Origin: Heliopora coerulea | Taxonomy: Eukaryota; Cnidaria; Anthozoa; Scleralcyonacea; Helioporidae | DNA: 64,000 nt | Assembly: GCA_030142905.1 (NCBI GenBank) | Contig: JASJOG010000073.1 | Span: 744,001 to 808,000 of the forward strand | Direction: 5' to 3' | In this document: positions 11,260 through 24,334 of the stretch, in pieces | How positions within the stretch are numbered: position 1 is the stretch's first letter | How the letters are laid out: each line of letters starts with the position of its first letter | Translations under genes and position numbers: made by a program | The notes under the pieces: generated by a model | What the model was told of the DNA's origin: nothing | What the model saw: the letters and a program-made list of their open reading frames with translations, nothing else | Databases searched by the model: none

Positions 11260-11780
11260 TAAAGAATGGAACTTCGGTGTATACCAAGCTCTAATAAAAC
11301 ACAACACTTCTTTGGCAGCCAGCTCCAAAGTTAGACTTTTTTAAAAAAAATAATTAATCGACATCTTAGGATGTCTATTAATTTGCCAACGGTCAAAATC
11401 TGGCTTTAGGTTGTCAGTATAACGGGATGTGAGGTAACTGTGAGGAACGAGTTTTGTAGTTTTTAGCTTGAGGAGTTAATATTGCGTTCTTGAGTGAAAA
11501 CGTTTCTGTTTATTTTTGTGAATTTACCATAAATTCTTTCAATAAAGTATTCTCACCTTACGAAACCGTGGAAGGTGGTTAGACTTAATTGAACTGCGAA
11601 CACAAATTGCAAAAACGGACGCTTCACATATTTGACAGAAAAGAAATGAATTATTTTTGTGAGAATGTCTGGAAAATCCGAGGTGCCATAGCAGGTGGTG
11701 CAAATCGAAACCTTATTTATCATGGAAATGAATGCTTGACATATCTGCCTGAGAAAGATAGGAAGCACTTTCGTAAGGTC
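11260..11780. repeat. Near-identical tract shared with 17030-17550
   Basis: By eye only about four differences, all transitions, separate 11260-11780 from 17030-17550, far fewer than in the flanks. A 65-codon frame starting MNCEHKLQKRTLHIF (11589 and 17361) is preserved in both, but I recognise no domain and unit 2 breaks it, so I do not call a gene. Confidence 0.75.
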
Positions 11781-13212
11781 ATCTGAAGACCCGAGCACAA
11801 AAAGTCGACAATGGACACGGAAAAACAGATATGGAAAAAAACAAACAAACAAACAAGCAAAAATATCCGTCCTGGAAGCGAAGAACAGAAATTGAGTTAC
11901 ATATTACTGTTTAGTGAGTCACTAACTCAAGTATACACCAGTTCTACTTCTATGTTAAACAAACCATCTTGACAAGAACCTCAAAGTTCCGACATTGAAC
12001 AGTTTGACTTATTTATGGATATGCCGCTTTTGTTTATAAGTGGATTTTCTCCAGCAAGGAAATAAATTCAAGTGGTCTCCAAGTGACCTCCATCACTTAA
12101 GAAGTTAAATATCATATTGTAATCGGCTTTCAATGCTGACGCACTTCATGGAATATGGACCAAGGGATAAAAGAGGTCTTACTTTCTTTCTTACGGGGTT
12201 TCCTGCCTCGCTTACACCCTAATTTGACTACCAGTCGCTTTAGTTTATAACTCTAATTTTAATGTTTTGACTATACGAAAGCTCGAAGAAAATCAAACAC
12301 CGCAACGTAATAAAAGCACTATGAGGACAAAAAGAAAGAAAATAAATAGAAAACTCATTTTCACCACGGATTCAAACCCTCTCGGCACCAATCGCTTTTG
12401 GTCGCACAGACCACTACAGTAGACTTGCAGGCTTCTTTGGCCCTTTCCAAAATTGGGCATTTATAACACATTTTATCATTCAATAACGGTCTCCGGGGTA
12501 GTCTTGGGGAATGCGAAAAAGTAGGATGGCAAAGCCCGTCTGGGGTGGCAAATACCGTTTACGAAAGAGAAAATAGCTTTCTGAACGATACTGCCCACGA
12601 AACAACGTAAAAATAGCAACTTAAATTCTACTTTAACTTAGTTTGAACAAATTGAGTGTGACTCACGTTGAAATTTCAGTCATTCCCTCAAGATCACCTC
12701 TTAGATTCAATAAGCTTTTATAAGTTGTTCAGGTGACAATCAAATGAGTCAAGCAAGGTAGAATGAATAAACACTAAGAGACGCAATCTATAAGCCATGT
12801 TCAGAAAGGCTACATTACTGAGAAGTTTGACGCAGTTATTCACCAAAGTATACCTGAAGTTTTAGAAATAAAACAAATTCCGAGTAAAAACGTCTTGTAA
12901 ACTCAAAATCTTAGTAACTTCAAAACTATCACATACCATTCTTCACTAGATTTGAAAACACCACCTTGTTCACTGCCATTTCAAAAATGTATATAAAATT
13001 AGTTTGCTTCCATGGTTTCCAGATATCAAATCTGAATATGTAAATTAAGCTCAAACTTTGTTGAATTGATTGTGGATTGTATTCAGCTTTTCTCTCTTAC
13101 AACAAAGGATCATTTTAGGTTTTTCAAAACCATTGGCCAAATTATATTGTATTTATGGTAAATCATGTACTGAAAATGTGAGATGTTTTACGTGTTTATA
13201 AGACTTATTACA

Positions 13213-13322
13213 TTATGTTCTTAATACGCACGCTATCAAGCTGTTCTCTCAGAAAAACGTTCTGAGTCCTTTCTCAAGTGTTCTGAGAGAACACTTGAGA
13301 GCGTGCGTATTAAGAACATAAT
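13213..13322. mobile_element. 110 bp palindromic MITE-like insert
   Basis: Perfect 22 bp outer arms (13213-13234 and 13300-13321, core GTTCTTAATACGCACGCT) enclose a second perfect palindrome with arms CTCAAGTGTTCT / AGAACACTTGAG at 13273-13299. It is absent from the aligned position in unit 2. Confidence 0.85.
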
Positions 13323-15907
13323 TACCAAGCATACCACAATCACATCATTGATTATTACATTATAGTTGGCTCAGTTTCTTTTGTTCTTGAGAGGTCTATA
13401 ACTAAGTTACAAACGTCATAAAAATATTCGTGAACTTTCTACCGAAATTTCACTATTTTTGTCCGTTTGTCTGGCAAATTAATTACTTATTTCGAAACTT
13501 CACCAACGATGATATAAGTCGGGGTTACATACCCTAATCTCGGTGTTTGAGGGATATGTCAACCTTCAAGCTTTGCTCTTAGGTTTCTATATCGCTTGAA
13601 CACCTCGGTCACGGTATATAACCTTTACAGAATATTAGAGGGGAATATTAGAGGGGAACATAAATCATTGTTATACCATTTTCTTCCTTCATTGTTTATG
13701 GCCTCGCATTCCCCATTTACTGATAGAAAATGCCACGAGCTTTTTATGCATTTAATTGACAGCAGCTATTGAATATATTCCCTCAAAAAAACAAAGGAAA
13801 CTGAGCCATGTGGAATATAAGTTAGTTATAACCTTTTCCCACCAGTATTTCCCTTGACGAGTGAAATTGTCTGATGTTAGGCCATGGAAAATAATATGAA
13901 ACTAATGCTGCCAAGTGCGATTTAAGAAAACTTTGAGGAAGACGATGGTTAATAAATCAAAATTTTAACATTTAACGGAAACCATTGATCACTGATGTCA
14001 TGTTGGATTTATTATGTTTTTCGACTTCTTGAAAGCTGAGAGATTCTAAAAGGGTTCAGAATTCTGTATTTTGAAGTGAACCTATACTTACAGTTTTCGC
14101 CATTCCATGAGTTAACGTGGCCCTGAAAGCGTAAAAATGTTCCAAATGACGTTGCAGGCAAAATGATAGCAACGTTTGAATTACTCTTGGGCTAGAAAAT
14201 CATTCGTTGTCTTTGTTTAAGAAGAAAAACTCTAAAACAGCAATTTTGTCGTGGTAACAAATTTAAACACGGTTTTCAAATACGTTGATACTATGGTGAT
14301 TGGTAATTTACAATAAAGAGAGGTAAAATATGAGTAGGCTAAGAGTAGGCAGAAAGAATTTATTCTTTACGTAGTATTTTGCCTCTCTTTATTGTAAATT
14401 ACCATTCGCCATGGTATCATCGTGTTTGAAAGTGGTGTTAAAACAGAAATTCTATTGTAAGAAGAATGTACACGTTAGTTTTACCGTTGTCATTGGATAA
14501 CGCCGCATTTCAAATCTTAATACGCTTTTTCGGATGCATGGTAAAGAGATAAGAGGCCTCTGTTTTTTTTCAGTATTTCCTGATCTATTGCCCAAGCCAA
14601 TCACGTAGAGGCAATTAGCGCTGAAGCTAAATATCGTTGAGATTTAAGGTCTCCCACATACCTTGATAACTCTTTTTGTCGTCTTATATTCTCCACTTTT
14701 ATCTCTAAGATTTCTCATAAAGAATTGCCTCCCTCTCTCTTGCAAATTTGTTGCTCCCAAGCAGCTTCCTGTTCAAGGGTTGCGGTGGATAAGGTCACAG
14801 CGACTCAGCCTCCCTAAAACTCGATGAAAAGATGGAGGTCGAATCTCCCTCTGATATTCAACGTAAAGCGCGAAAGTGTGACACGCAGAGTATTACAAAA
14901 ACAATTAAAACAAACAAACGGAAAAAAAAGAAAGAAGAGAAACACTAAAAAAACCATACCATCATGTTAATCGATGTGATACAGGAAAGTGTCAACTTTT
15001 TCACAATGGGTCTATGCACAAACAAAGAACCTGCACTTTAGCTCAACATCTGAGTCTCGATGGTTCAATGGTTAGAGCATCAAGATTGCTGTTTCGATGC
15101 CCGTCTGGAACTAAGAAACCGTTTTTCTAAAGGCTGTTTTTGATTAAGTAAATTTTATCACATGTAGCGACTTTTACTTTTGTTATTCAAGCTCGTTCTC
15201 CATGGTAACTAATGAGAAACTTATTCAGTTTACACAAAAATATGTCGATTCGTAAATATGATTTGCGTAGTGCAAAGCAGTCCTAAAGAAATGAAGTTAA
15301 TTATCCTTCATAAATCGTTAGTGATATCACGAGGCTCAAACAAACACATCTGTGTAGCACCCTTCTCATCAGTTAATATTATTATTATATTGTGGCTCCC
15401 ACATAGGCAATTCTTAAGTTGAACCTGCAATTTACCGGATAATTCTAGTCTTGTTAACTCAAGGGTTAAAGTGCTTCACAGGTCATTACAAGGTTACGGC
15501 TCAATACCTGTCATTGGCTCAGAAATCATTTTCATGATGAAATGAGATTGACGAACATGTTGTTTGTTACATCACCAAGCTCCCATATGCGCATCTGCGT
15601 ATTTAACATCCTTCTCTACTTTCTAGTTTTTATCAACTGGGGTGAGAGTGCAAGGACTTGGTAATCCGATGAATTGAAAAACTAGCGTCAAGCAAAACAC
15701 ATTAAGCAGGCCATGATCTATGAGTATCATATTCTTTTTTCAATTTTGAATTGATAGTACAACAATTATTGGGTTCGGTTCATGTGCGAGTTAGGAAGAC
15801 TCATTTTGACCTTTAATTTTGATCTTGGTCTGGATAGCACCTGACATCATGTTCATCCTTATCCACTATTGCTCAACAATAGCTTGTAATATATACTTAC
15901 AAACCGA

Positions 15908-16205
15908 GAGCGAGGTCCGCACGGGAAAGTATTTGTCTGAGATTTTTGTGCAGAGAGAGATGAAGGAAGGAGGTCTCGACTCTGTATGGGAAAGTATTAG
16001 CCTGAAATACTCGTACAGACAGAAAGACGAAGGAGAAGGTCCATAAGGGAAAGTATTTGTCTGAGATTTTCGTACAGGCACAGCGACGAAGGAGAAGGTC
16101 CATACTGGAAAGTATTTGTCTGAGGTTGTCGTACAGACAGAGTGACGAAGAAGTGAAGTTTGTGCGAAAAAAACTAAAAACAAATACTTTCCAGTATGGA
16201 CCAAA
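15908..16205 (+). repeat. ~60 bp tandem array in unit 1
   Basis: Four units starting near 15912, 15972, 16033 and 16093, with the same consensus as at 9735. The last unit's GGTCCATACTGGAAAGTATT and the terminal AATACTTTCCAGTATGGACC (16182-16201) are perfect reverse complements, so the array ends in a hairpin. Confidence 0.85.
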
Positions 16206-17814
16206 TAAACGAGGCTCATAGTGTATTAGTCCATCCAGCAGCCAGTCAGCATGAGTAATTTTGTGTTGGTACCGAAATACGTGCTCAAGCACATGTCAAG
16301 GTTTACGTCCTGTTGTCTACCCCCTCATCGCCTCGTGACGTTTTGAAAATGTATTCTTGACTTCTGAGAATTCAGCAATTACGCTATCGTTATGTTAGGG
16401 GTTACGACATAATAACGCATCCTTTATATTGGATAAAGCAGTAGCCCTTTGCATTGGACAAAGCAGTAGCTCTTTCTTGCTTTAGGGACGAGAGTAAAAA
16501 TTCGTCAGTAAATATTTGTTCAAATAGCACCAGGCAGTTCTTCTTTAGGTGAGTTCTACATAGCTTTGGTAGTACTGTTTCCATTGTGACAGTTTTTATG
16601 AGTATTTTATACGTATTTGGATATTATCTAATTAGAACGTAAAGCGATATGATTTTGGTTCTTTTGAGAACTTCTGTAGTTGTCGGTCTTGTTTTCTACC
16701 ACTGCTGTAGAAAGGCAAAAAAGTAAAGACGGTTGCAAAGGCATATTGTGAGACCTCAAATAAGCCTCCGGTTTATTCTGAGGTGTATAACTGGTTCGTT
16801 CAAATCTGTTTAAATCTCGTTTTACTAAAATATTGTGGGACAATGATCTCATCTTCTGGTTTGCAAAACAGAAACATTCTACTTTTCACCAGATCGTAAC
16901 TTCTTTATCTTAATTTAATACCATAGTTATAGACCATATGTTACATGTGAAATACTCTACTGTGCACCTATGTTTATCGTAAGCATATACAGGGAGCCCA
17001 ATCACCAACTCTGCAGATCAATGGAGAAGTCTAAAGAATGGAACTTCGGTGTATACCAAGCTCTAATAAAACACAACACTTCTTTGGCAGCCAGCTCCAA
17101 AGTTAGACTTTTTTAAAAAAAATAATTAATCGACATCTTAGGATGTCTATTAATTTGCCAACGGTCAAAATCTGGCTTTAGGTTGTCAGTATAACGGGAT
17201 GTGAGGTAACTGTGAGGAACGAGTTTTGTAGTTTTTAGCTTGAGGAGTTAATATTGCGTTCTTGAGTGAAAACGTTTCTGTTTATTTTTGTGAATTTACC
17301 ATAAATTCTTTCAATAAAGTATTCTCACCTTACGAAACCGTGGAAGGTGGTTAGGCTTAATTGAACTGCGAACACAAATTGCAAAAACGGACGCTTCACA
17401 TATTTGACAGGAAAGAAATGAATTATTTTTGTGAGAATGTCTGGAAAATCCGAGGTGCCATAGCAGGTGGTGCAAATCGAAACCTTATTTATCATGGAAA
17501 TGAGTGCTTGACATATCTGCCTGAGAAAGACAGGAAGCACTTTCGTTAAGCCATCTGAAGAGTCAACTGTCTCAGCCAATTGTTCTGTGCAAATTATCGC
17601 TGAGGCTAATTATCGCGGAGTGCTACAGTCTTTCACGTCTCCGTCCACCTCCTGCGCTTTTAGCTCTGAAACGTCTTCCCTCTTTGCCTAAACGCCAAAG
17701 CCTTGACTAATCACTTTTTCTAAGCAGTCAGTTTTAGAATCATCGTCAGAGATACATGAATAGAAATGTTTTCATGATAATCTGACACTACCAAAGTCAA
17801 CTGGAAAATGTTGA

Positions 17815-17886
17815 CTGGGGCGAGATTTGAACTGGCACCTTCGGGATAGCGGTCCGCCGCTCTGCATGTTGAGCTATCGAGTGCAC
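17815..17886 (-). repeat. tRNA-derived SINE-like relic (copy at 48339-48408)
   Basis: On the minus strand: GATAGCTCAACATGCAGAGC (D-arm-like GCTC/GAGC) and GGTGCCAGTTCAAATCTC (box B-like). Related box B fragments (GGTATCCCGAAGGTG then GAGTTCAAAT) occur on the plus strand near 19505, 30090, 49985 and 60550. Confidence 0.55.
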
Positions 17887-20626
17887 AGGGATTGCAGGAG
17901 AGTTTTACCCAACTTAAGTGCACAAAATATTCTCGCGACAACTTAAGGTTTATCCGCTTTTATTTATAAGTATTTTTTCTTCAACACGGCAATGCAAATG
18001 GTCTATTAGCCATGTGACTTTCATTACATAAGAACTTAAATTTCATATTGTTATCGGCTTTCAATGCTTACACGTTTCTTGGAATATGGACCCAGGGATA
18101 AAAGGCTGTCTTTTTACAAGGACAAGTTTGACTAGTCAAGGCGACAATACTCCGGAAGAGCAGTGAAAACAGCTCGTTCGAAGTTGAACGAGTTAACAAT
18201 GCAAGCTGATTGGGATTGTTGGGCCTTAATCGACGGAAACGGTGCACAAGTTATACTACATCTCCAGTGAGTATAACTTGTCCCGCTATGTTCAGCAACC
18301 AATCACATTTCACGTAGTGACTGATGCAAGTCAAAACATTTATCTTTGTTGTAACAACCATCTCTGGACATTCAGAGACCGTGCGTTGTGCTTCTAAAAC
18401 AACAGACGAGTAATAACAATTCTTCGCGTTAATTTCACTGTACAATTCCCTCTGTTCCTTTGGATGCCCCAGCGGCAAGGTAACGACCTTGAGGATATAT
18501 TCAAGACCATCGACTTATTCCATATGTAGGTACAACGGTTCGGTATGAATTCTCTGAGACTAATCGCCAGAGAACAACTGCCACCCGTTGCTCATTTTTA
18601 TTGCTTCACGAAAAATTGTATTTTACTTCATAAGCTCGTAGCCTACGAGTCTACAAAAGTGTTGAAAAGTGTCCCAGCTTAGTCTTTAATCCTCACACCA
18701 TAGATGGTCTTGATCATGAACGAGTAAAAGCTGTTCAAATCAGAACCCATTAGCAACCACATTCCGCTTTTGAAATGCCAGTAATGTGATGTTTCTTCAC
18801 ATCACTCTCATAAACAAAGACATTAAGCGCAGCGTCTGTAAATATCGCCTTCTCCTTCACAGGAAACAGTGGTTATTGAGAGTGGAGAGGTCAAGGAAAG
18901 GGCTTGGTCTTCTGCTATTTTTAAATTTCTGTGGTTTTTTAAGCCGAGCCATCTATTAATTATCTTCTTTTAAATTTCATAGTAAAAATAGCAAAGCATT
19001 TTTAACTAGTTAAAATCGCTTTGTAAACGTACACCTCGGAAGTCAAGAATATTCATCTAGTTAAACGTCGTACTGAAAACACCGCTAAAGAGGTCTTAAC
19101 GCATGATTTCTTTCATGGTATTTCCTGACCGACTGTCTTGGTCAATTGTCCTTTGCCAATTATTGCTGAGACTGATTATCGCAGAGAGTTACAGTCTCTC
19201 ACGTCTCCGTACACCTCCTTCCGCTTTTAGCTCTAAAATGTCTTCTTAAATAATGTCTTCTTAAATAATGCTTCCTTATCCAGACTCTGAAGCCTTGACT
19301 AATTACTGCTTCTAGGGGTTCAAGTTTAGAATCATCCTCAAAGATACATGAACAGAAATTTTTTCATGATATTCGGACGCTACCGAAGTCAACTGAAAAA
19401 TGTTGACTCGAGCGAGATTGGAACTCGACTTCAGGAAACCAGTCCGTGCAGTGTTTCATTTCTATTTCAGAATCATCCTCACTTATACATGGACAAAAAC
19501 GGACCGGTATCACGAAGGTCCGAGTTCAAATATCGCTCGAGTAAACAGTTTTCAGTTGACTTCGGCAGTGTCAGACGGTTATGAAAAGATTTCTGGGCAG
19601 TCAATTGTTCCCGAGGTATGGTGGATGAGGGTCTGGGATACATCCTGTCCAATCAAATTTTGATGAAATTCTGATGACCGAAACCCCTTAAACATTTAAA
19701 ACAAAGCAAGCCAAAATTACTGAGGATAAAGAAACTAAAAATAATAGAATATCACGATGTGTCGCGGAAATTATTTTTTTTTATTACAGTTGATCCATCA
19801 ACGAGACTCGTTATCTATTAACCTCAACTTTATTCTAAAACCTGGCACGAACTGGTGTGCATACTTCTGGAAAATTGTAAGCGAAAAATGAGTAGCTTTT
19901 TTAAATTGTGTTTATAACGCCATTGCACCGGGATAGGGTTAGACATAAAAGCAAAGGGAATAGCAAACATGCAGAGCCGCCGAGAGGAGGGGCAAGGGGT
20001 GCAATTTTCCCCAAGCCCCCATCTTACTAGGGGCCCCAACTTCAGAGACCGCCCAAAATTGAGCAATTGTCCGACTAAATGTCGAAGCAGTCTTAAAGGC
20101 CCATGTTTAAATAATTTTTTGAAATTGGGGGCCCCTGTCAAGTTAGTGCTCTTGCTGTATCAACCATTTGACGATAAGACTTGCAAGGCCTCCTAAACAC
20201 AAAATATAGCACTGCGTAAAATAACTTAAGAGAAATTCACCTCAAAATAAGGTTTTGAAAGAATATACATTATAAGGAAGCGCGCACTGCGTTGCAAGTA
20301 TTGGTAGATTACGCGATCACTTCTGGCAGTTTCATTGTATTGAAATGAAACAGCACATTTGAGAAGGACGCTTCAGAGGTAAAAACACCATCGGGAGAGA
20401 GGTGTGACAAGCCATCAAATTGTAAAGATCTTGTATCTCCCACTCCGATCTCAACCGATTCATAAGCGCTATGTAATGCGGATGGCGAATCGTCAGCTCA
20501 TGAACAAGCATGAAGCGAATTTTCTGAACCGCTATCAGATATGAGAGACTTGGCAAATGGGATGGGTAACAATCGTCAACTAAAATTAATAATGATGTTG
20601 CAACTTGGAAAAGCCTTTCAATCAAA

Positions 20627-23600
20627 GTGAGAGACTCTATTGCCATAATGGGACCGCAACTACCACCCAAAAGCTTACCAAAAGATAGCAAGAGCAGATC
20701 ATTTCCTATAAGCATATTTGCAACAAAAATGCCCAATGGCAAAACAGTGGCGAGGGACTGGCTTGTATGGAGTAAAAGAGCACAAAGCCTTTATTGTTTC
20801 TGTTGTTGCCTATCTACGACCAAATCGCAATCTTCCGCTCAATCTGAATTCGGCCATCCACAATTGGGTTGTAAAGATAACTGGCGTAAACTTTATGAGA
20901 AAACTCTGGTTCGCGAGAAAAGCGTTGCACATATTTCTAACTATATCAAATGTAGAGATCTTAATATATCGCTGGGAAAGCGCAACGGAATTGACAACTT
21001 TCAACAACAGCATTTCGCGAAAGAGAAGAAAAGTTGGAGGGAAATTGTGAAAAGTCTACTTGAAGTTACACTTTTTTTAGCCGAAAGAAATTTTCAGTTC
21101 AGAGGTTCGAGCTCCGCCGTAGATGATCCTGCCAATGGCCTATTTTTCGGGAGCTTGGAACTCATTGGTAGTCAAGATTCGACCATTAAAGATCACTTGA
21201 ATACAGTCAGAAAACATCAGTAACGCGGAGAACGTATGCAAGCCCACTATTTATCTTGGCAAAGTCAGAATGAATTTATAAATCTTGGTGCAAAGAACGT
21301 TGTCGATGAAATTCTATCCGAGATAGAGAAGTCTTATTATTATGGTCTGATTGTCGATACAACACCGGATGTTTCACATACCGAGCAACTCACATTTGTC
21401 ATTCGATATACTGTTCATAAAGGCGGCGTCTGGGAAGTCGTGGAAAGATTTCTACAAGTCTACGATTGTGAGAAGAAAAATGGTGAAGATATTTGCAGGG
21501 TTATCCTAAGCGTTCTTGAGGAACATAATATTGACATAGGTAGATGCAGAAGACAGGGCTATGATAATGGATCAAGCATGTCTGGATGCTACAAGGGGGT
21601 TCAATCCTTAATCATGGCGAAAAATCCTCAAGCAATTTTTTCCCCATGCAGTGCATCATACTTTGAATTTCTGTGGTGTGCACGCAGTAGAAGTTGCTCC
21701 AGAAATTAAAACCTTTTTTGGCAATTTTCAAAGGCTCTACAATTTGTTTTCTGCCAACAGCTGGCGTATCACTGCACAGCCTATCGGACACCAGATGGAG
21801 CGCAAGAATCGATGCTGTAAGAGCTTTGGTAAATAATCACACCAAGATGCTCGAGATCCTTCAGACGGATCTTGACTTGATGGACTTAGCATTTAGTGAT
21901 GATGAAAACTTATTGGACGGATGTAGTCATTTGAATATATCCTTATGGCAACATTTTGGTTTAAACACGGAACGATGCCATAAAAGGGTAAGCTCCTCCC
22001 ACATTTCTGACTTCGTATCGCGGTTGCATGTTTGAAAATGGCGGGCACTTTGAAGCGTGACTGAACTGGAGAGCTTAGAGCTCCGCAATCGTGTCCTAGA
22101 GCCTAAAGCTTACGGAAATACTTTTAAAATGTGTTTTTAAAATACAGCTAAACAATATATAAAGCAATAAATGGCTGAACATGCCACATTTACTGATTTT
22201 TCTGGCTATTATACGTCGAATTATAATCATTCGAGACGTCCTGCGCTTCTTCATTCACTTATAGTCATCCTACCCGCGCAGTGTTTGGACACGATTCACA
22301 TTTTTTTACGTTTGCGATGTGTTATAGCCACCTGTATTCTTTTTGGCGCATGCTTGAAGCTTGTAATATTATAAATATAAACAAAAACTGACGCCACTTT
22401 CAAATTCATTTGTGGGAAATATGCTCGGTTGCTCTCATCCGACAGCTCGGACTTCTAGTTCTGCGCAAAGCACAACTCCGCTTTCTGCGGGGCTTAGCAA
22501 GTATGATCGCAATAAAGCCTACTACCAAAAGAATAAAAGTGCAATTAAAGAGAGCAAGGCCTACTACGGCTTCAAAATGGAAGTGAAACGCGATGAGGAA
22601 AGGCGCTAGGCAGAAGTACGTAAAAAGATCAACACCGTGAAGAATCAGTTGCTGTCCAACGGAAAACCGGCAGGAAATATTGAAGTGATGGAATTGTTCT
22701 TGGATTGTTGGCTCAGTCAAAACAGTTCAAATGGCCAACAGGCGCAAAATACTATCCAGGCAGCAACGTCGTTGCAAACAAACTCATCTCCTATATTCTC
22801 CTCAATTGAACGTGATATTGATCTACCGGAAATTAGTCTGAACTCAATTGACCAATAACACGTGACCTTTCCTTAATCAGAATTGACAGGCTGAGAAACT
22901 CAGCCTCTTCTTATGCGATCGCTCCGTGTTTAAAGCACTTCAGTGCATCGACGATGTCAGCAAGGTGTTGCGGTATCCAGATATTTCCATCACTGATGAA
23001 GTTAAGCATCTTTTGTCTTTACAGAATGATATTCAGAAACTTAGAGATTTGTGCGAAAATGTTCTTCAAGAGGCGAGGATGGTTTCTTCTTCATTGGGAC
23101 AAAGCAGCACTTTAAAAGAAAAACGATCGCAAACTACTACGCCTGAAGAAAATTTCAAAATAAATATCTACTATAAAGCGTTAGATAGTCTTTTGGTACA
23201 ACTTTCAGAGAGATTTAAAGTTGTCGATGTGGTAGCTCGTCGTTTTGAATTCATCGTCAATCCTCCAGCCGATTCAAGTATCGACGTTGTCAAAGAACAG
23301 GTAGAACGCTTTGCAGATAGCTATCCCAATGACGTTAGTTAGGATGATCTTTAAGAGGAGCTTCGCCATTTTCCAAAATTTTTCCATGTTCTGAGGGCAT
23401 CATCAAAGAGAAATCATGCATTAAACCTAATTAACCTTATTTACGAAAAGAAGCTTGAATCTGTTTATCCCCAAATCTGCATCTGTTTAAGAATCTACAT
23501 ATCGATTCCAGTATCGGTAGCATCCGGAAAACGATCATTCAGCAGAGTGGCTTTAATTAAAAACAGGCTTCGGTCAACAATGTCACAAGAGAGGTTAAAC

Positions 23601-23704
23601 GGTCTATGTTACTCTCAATAGAACATGAACTCGCTGGAACTCTTGATTATGAAGGATTAATTGACACATTTGCTCAGGAAAAGGCCAGAAAAAGACGTCT
23701 TTGA
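20627..23704 (+). pseudogene. hAT transposase (DUF4371, ZMYM1-like), decayed
   Basis: DNA transposase of the hAT superfamily. 20627-21223 gives a TTF-type zinc-finger region (RMPNG-like KMPNGKTVARDWLVWSK, then CFCC). 21236-21644 gives DUF4371 (YLSWQSQNEFINL, VDTTPDVSHTEQ, GYDNGSSMSG). After one frame change comes HTLNFCGVHAVEVAPEI, and after another LSDTRWSARIDAVRALV (to ~21970). 22926-23342 resumes the central region. 23343-23704 contains the C-terminal dimerisation domain (IPVSVASGKRSFS, RLNGLCYS, SIEHELAGTLDYEGLID) with stops. About 950 bp from ~21980 to 22925 does not fit the family and looks inserted. At least three frame changes plus several stops; inactive. Confidence 0.85.
22412..22858 (+). 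pseudogene. Unknown small ORF inside the hAT insert
   Basis: One frame runs from ATG 22412 to a stop at 22856 with a single internal TAG at 22607-22609. The product (~148 codons) has a Ser/Thr-rich start, then a basic Tyr/Lys-rich stretch (YDRNKAYYQKNKSAIKESKA) and an acidic, Gln-rich tail. The Tyr-Tyr/Lys/Asn style recalls predicted cnidarian transposon-associated proteins, but I cannot name a family. It lies in the segment that interrupts the hAT transposase, so it may belong to a second element. Confidence 0.35.
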
Positions 23705-24334
23705 CTTTGACTTTAAATTCTTATTTAAGATTTAACTGTATGTAGGACTGACACTTCATGTTATTCTTGGTTAGAGACTTACAGCGACAGTGCATGTTCT
23801 TTAAGGTTTTTCTTCAAAGTTTAAAAAAATGCCTTCTAGCACTGTATACCTTGCAAAGCTACGCTAAAGAAGCTAAGCAGTTAGCAATGTTTTCAGTTTT
23901 GTTTGTGGTTTTTTAAATGCCCGTAAATAAATACCCCTGTGGCGTCATAAGGGCCCACGAAAAAAAAATTGCCCCGGACCCCGCACATTCTCTCGGCGGC
24001 CCTACACACATCAAACGCTTTGCCATAAGCTCAACTGACACTAGCAAAGGATAAAAAGAATGTTTGTTCCCTCTTGCCTGGCTCTCGTGTTTTGGTAATA
24101 TATATACACTATAAATGGCCGACTTGTATGCGATTTACAAGGCTCGCCTTGTAAATCCCATACAGATCGGAGACGAACATTGTAAGTTTCTTAAAATATG
24201 AACACATTTAAATGGTCATGTTTACCGGTGATCTTGAAGTTTCAGTAAATTTTGATGTCCAAAATCGAAGAGAAAATGTGCATAATTCTAATTAGCATAA
24301 AAGAAAGCAAATTTCGAAAATCAAATCATCTTTC

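Larger units (their letters stand above)
7650..12180 (+). repeat. Third, partial copy of the segmental duplication
   Basis: Collinear with ~13825-18110 (unit 1) and ~44830-48630 (unit 2) at visibly lower identity, apart from one near-identical tract. It includes the tRNA-like repeat, the 60-mer array and the 11260-11780 tract. It lacks the hAT, inverted PLE and dispanin portions. No convincing gene was seen. Confidence 0.8.
19972..24004 (+). mobile_element. hAT transposon with terminal inverted repeats
   Basis: The left end CAGAGCCGCCGAGAGG is mirrored by CTCTCGGCGGCCCTA at the right end. Flanking 8-mers are CAAACATG on the left here, CACACATG at the duplicate left end (50442-50449) and CACACATC on the right, which supports an original 8 bp target duplication typical of hAT. 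It contains the transposase relic at 20627-23704. The duplicate in unit 2 retains only ~50450-50810. Confidence 0.85.

Noticed and set aside
11589..11786. MNCEHKLQKRTLHIF frame conserved at 17361 as a possible small gene
   Set aside because: Near identity is explained by the conversion-like tract; the third copy near 47900 is disrupted and no domain is recognisable.
20332..20742. Minus-strand frame of 136 codons at the hAT start
   Set aside because: It is antisense to the N-terminal part of the hAT transposase and has no family signature.
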